A stretch of DNA of 31,877 nucleotides from JBGSYN01 sp041750975 (GTDB lineage Bacteria; Pseudomonadota; Alphaproteobacteria; Geminicoccales; Geminicoccaceae). Location: assembly GCA_041750975.1 (NCBI GenBank), contig JBGSYN010000194.1, positions 1-31,877 on the forward strand, written 5' to 3'. The position numbers were made by a program, and so were the translations under genes. The notes under the pieces were generated by a model. The model did no database searches and was not told the origin of the DNA. It saw only the letters and a list, made by a program, of their open reading frames with translations. Of this stretch, positions 31,774 through 31,877 are shown piece by piece (positions within the stretch are counted from its first letter, which is position 1; every line of letters starts with the position of its first letter).

Positions 31774-31877
31774 ATGATCTTCGACGTACGGACCTACACC
31801 TGCAAGCCGGGGACGATCGCCAAACAGCTGAAACTCTATGAGGAGTTCGGCTTGACCGCGCAGAAGCGCCATCTGGG
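31774..31877 (+). CDS. NIPSNAP-family protein (5' end, partial)
   Basis: The first 34 codons are visible. MIFDVRTYTCKPGT and LKLYEEFGLTAQKRHL match the N-terminus of NIPSNAP-domain proteins, small ferredoxin-fold proteins of mostly unknown function, often next to oxidoreductase genes. A GGGGGAAAA stretch upstream serves as ribosome site. It probably belongs to the same transcript as the GMC gene. The C-terminus lies beyond the window. Confidence 0.8.
   Translation, partial: MIFDVRTYTCKPGTIAKQLKLYEEFGLTAQKRHL

Overview
This is a GC-rich, gene-dense chromosomal segment, most likely from an alphaproteobacterium. The pointers are rhizobial-type urease genes in the order ureDABCEFG, an ELM1/DUF1022 gene, a MocD/MocE/MocF-like gene set, and the general codon usage. 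The exact lineage cannot be read from the window. No rRNA, tRNA, CRISPR array, transposase or integrase was seen. Both ends cut through genes: the 3' end of an unidentified gene on the left and the 5' end of a NIPSNAP-family gene on the right.

Left part (1-7.8 kb). A two-subunit aconitase-X-type dehydratase (large and swivel subunits, coupled) converges on an adenine deaminase gene. A flavodoxin-fold FMN reductase gene is divergent from ade and abuts msrA tail to tail. A secreted MuiA-like DUF4139 protein and an ELM1-family GT-B-like protein form a translationally coupled pair on the minus strand.

Urease block (7.9-13.5 kb). This is a complete urease locus, with structural genes ureA, ureB, ureC and accessory genes ureD, ureE, ureF, ureG. 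Most junctions are 1-14 bp overlaps or gaps of 1-3 bp. A GNAT acetyltransferase gene sits between ureA and ureB and overlaps both, so it is an integral cistron. The UreC metal ligands, including the carbamylated lysine, are all present.

Middle part (13.4-22.3 kb). An acyltransferase-3 membrane protein gene overlaps the tail of ureG. A hydroxypyruvate-isomerase-type TIM barrel gene follows. Next is a penicillin-acylase-family gene split by one in-frame TAA. A minus-strand operon encodes a membrane desaturase/hydroxylase (MocD-like), a Rieske ferredoxin (MocE-like) and an FAD reductase (MocF-like), together a plausible three-component oxygenase. Divergent from it are a SelA/ammonia-lyase-type PLP enzyme and an SDR dehydrogenase. 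I read these five genes as a candidate catabolic module for an amino- or O-methyl-substituted polyol or sugar; this is inference.

Right part (22.3-31.9 kb). A TetR regulator is divergent from an SDR that lacks the catalytic lysine, with two inverted-repeat candidate operators between them. A single-ORF fusion of a GNAT acetyltransferase with a lincosamide/aminoglycoside-type nucleotidyltransferase follows. Then come two visibly more AT-rich orphan genes: a methyltransferase-like protein and an exported protein of unknown function. The last genes are an ABC sugar-importer ATPase without local partners, mannonate dehydratase, a TauE/SafE permease, a GMC oxidoreductase and the partial NIPSNAP gene, which suggests sugar-acid metabolism.

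Convergent genes commonly share or overlap their stop codons (1862-1865, 4231-4236, 13380-13468, 17740-17768), leaving almost no room for intrinsic terminators.
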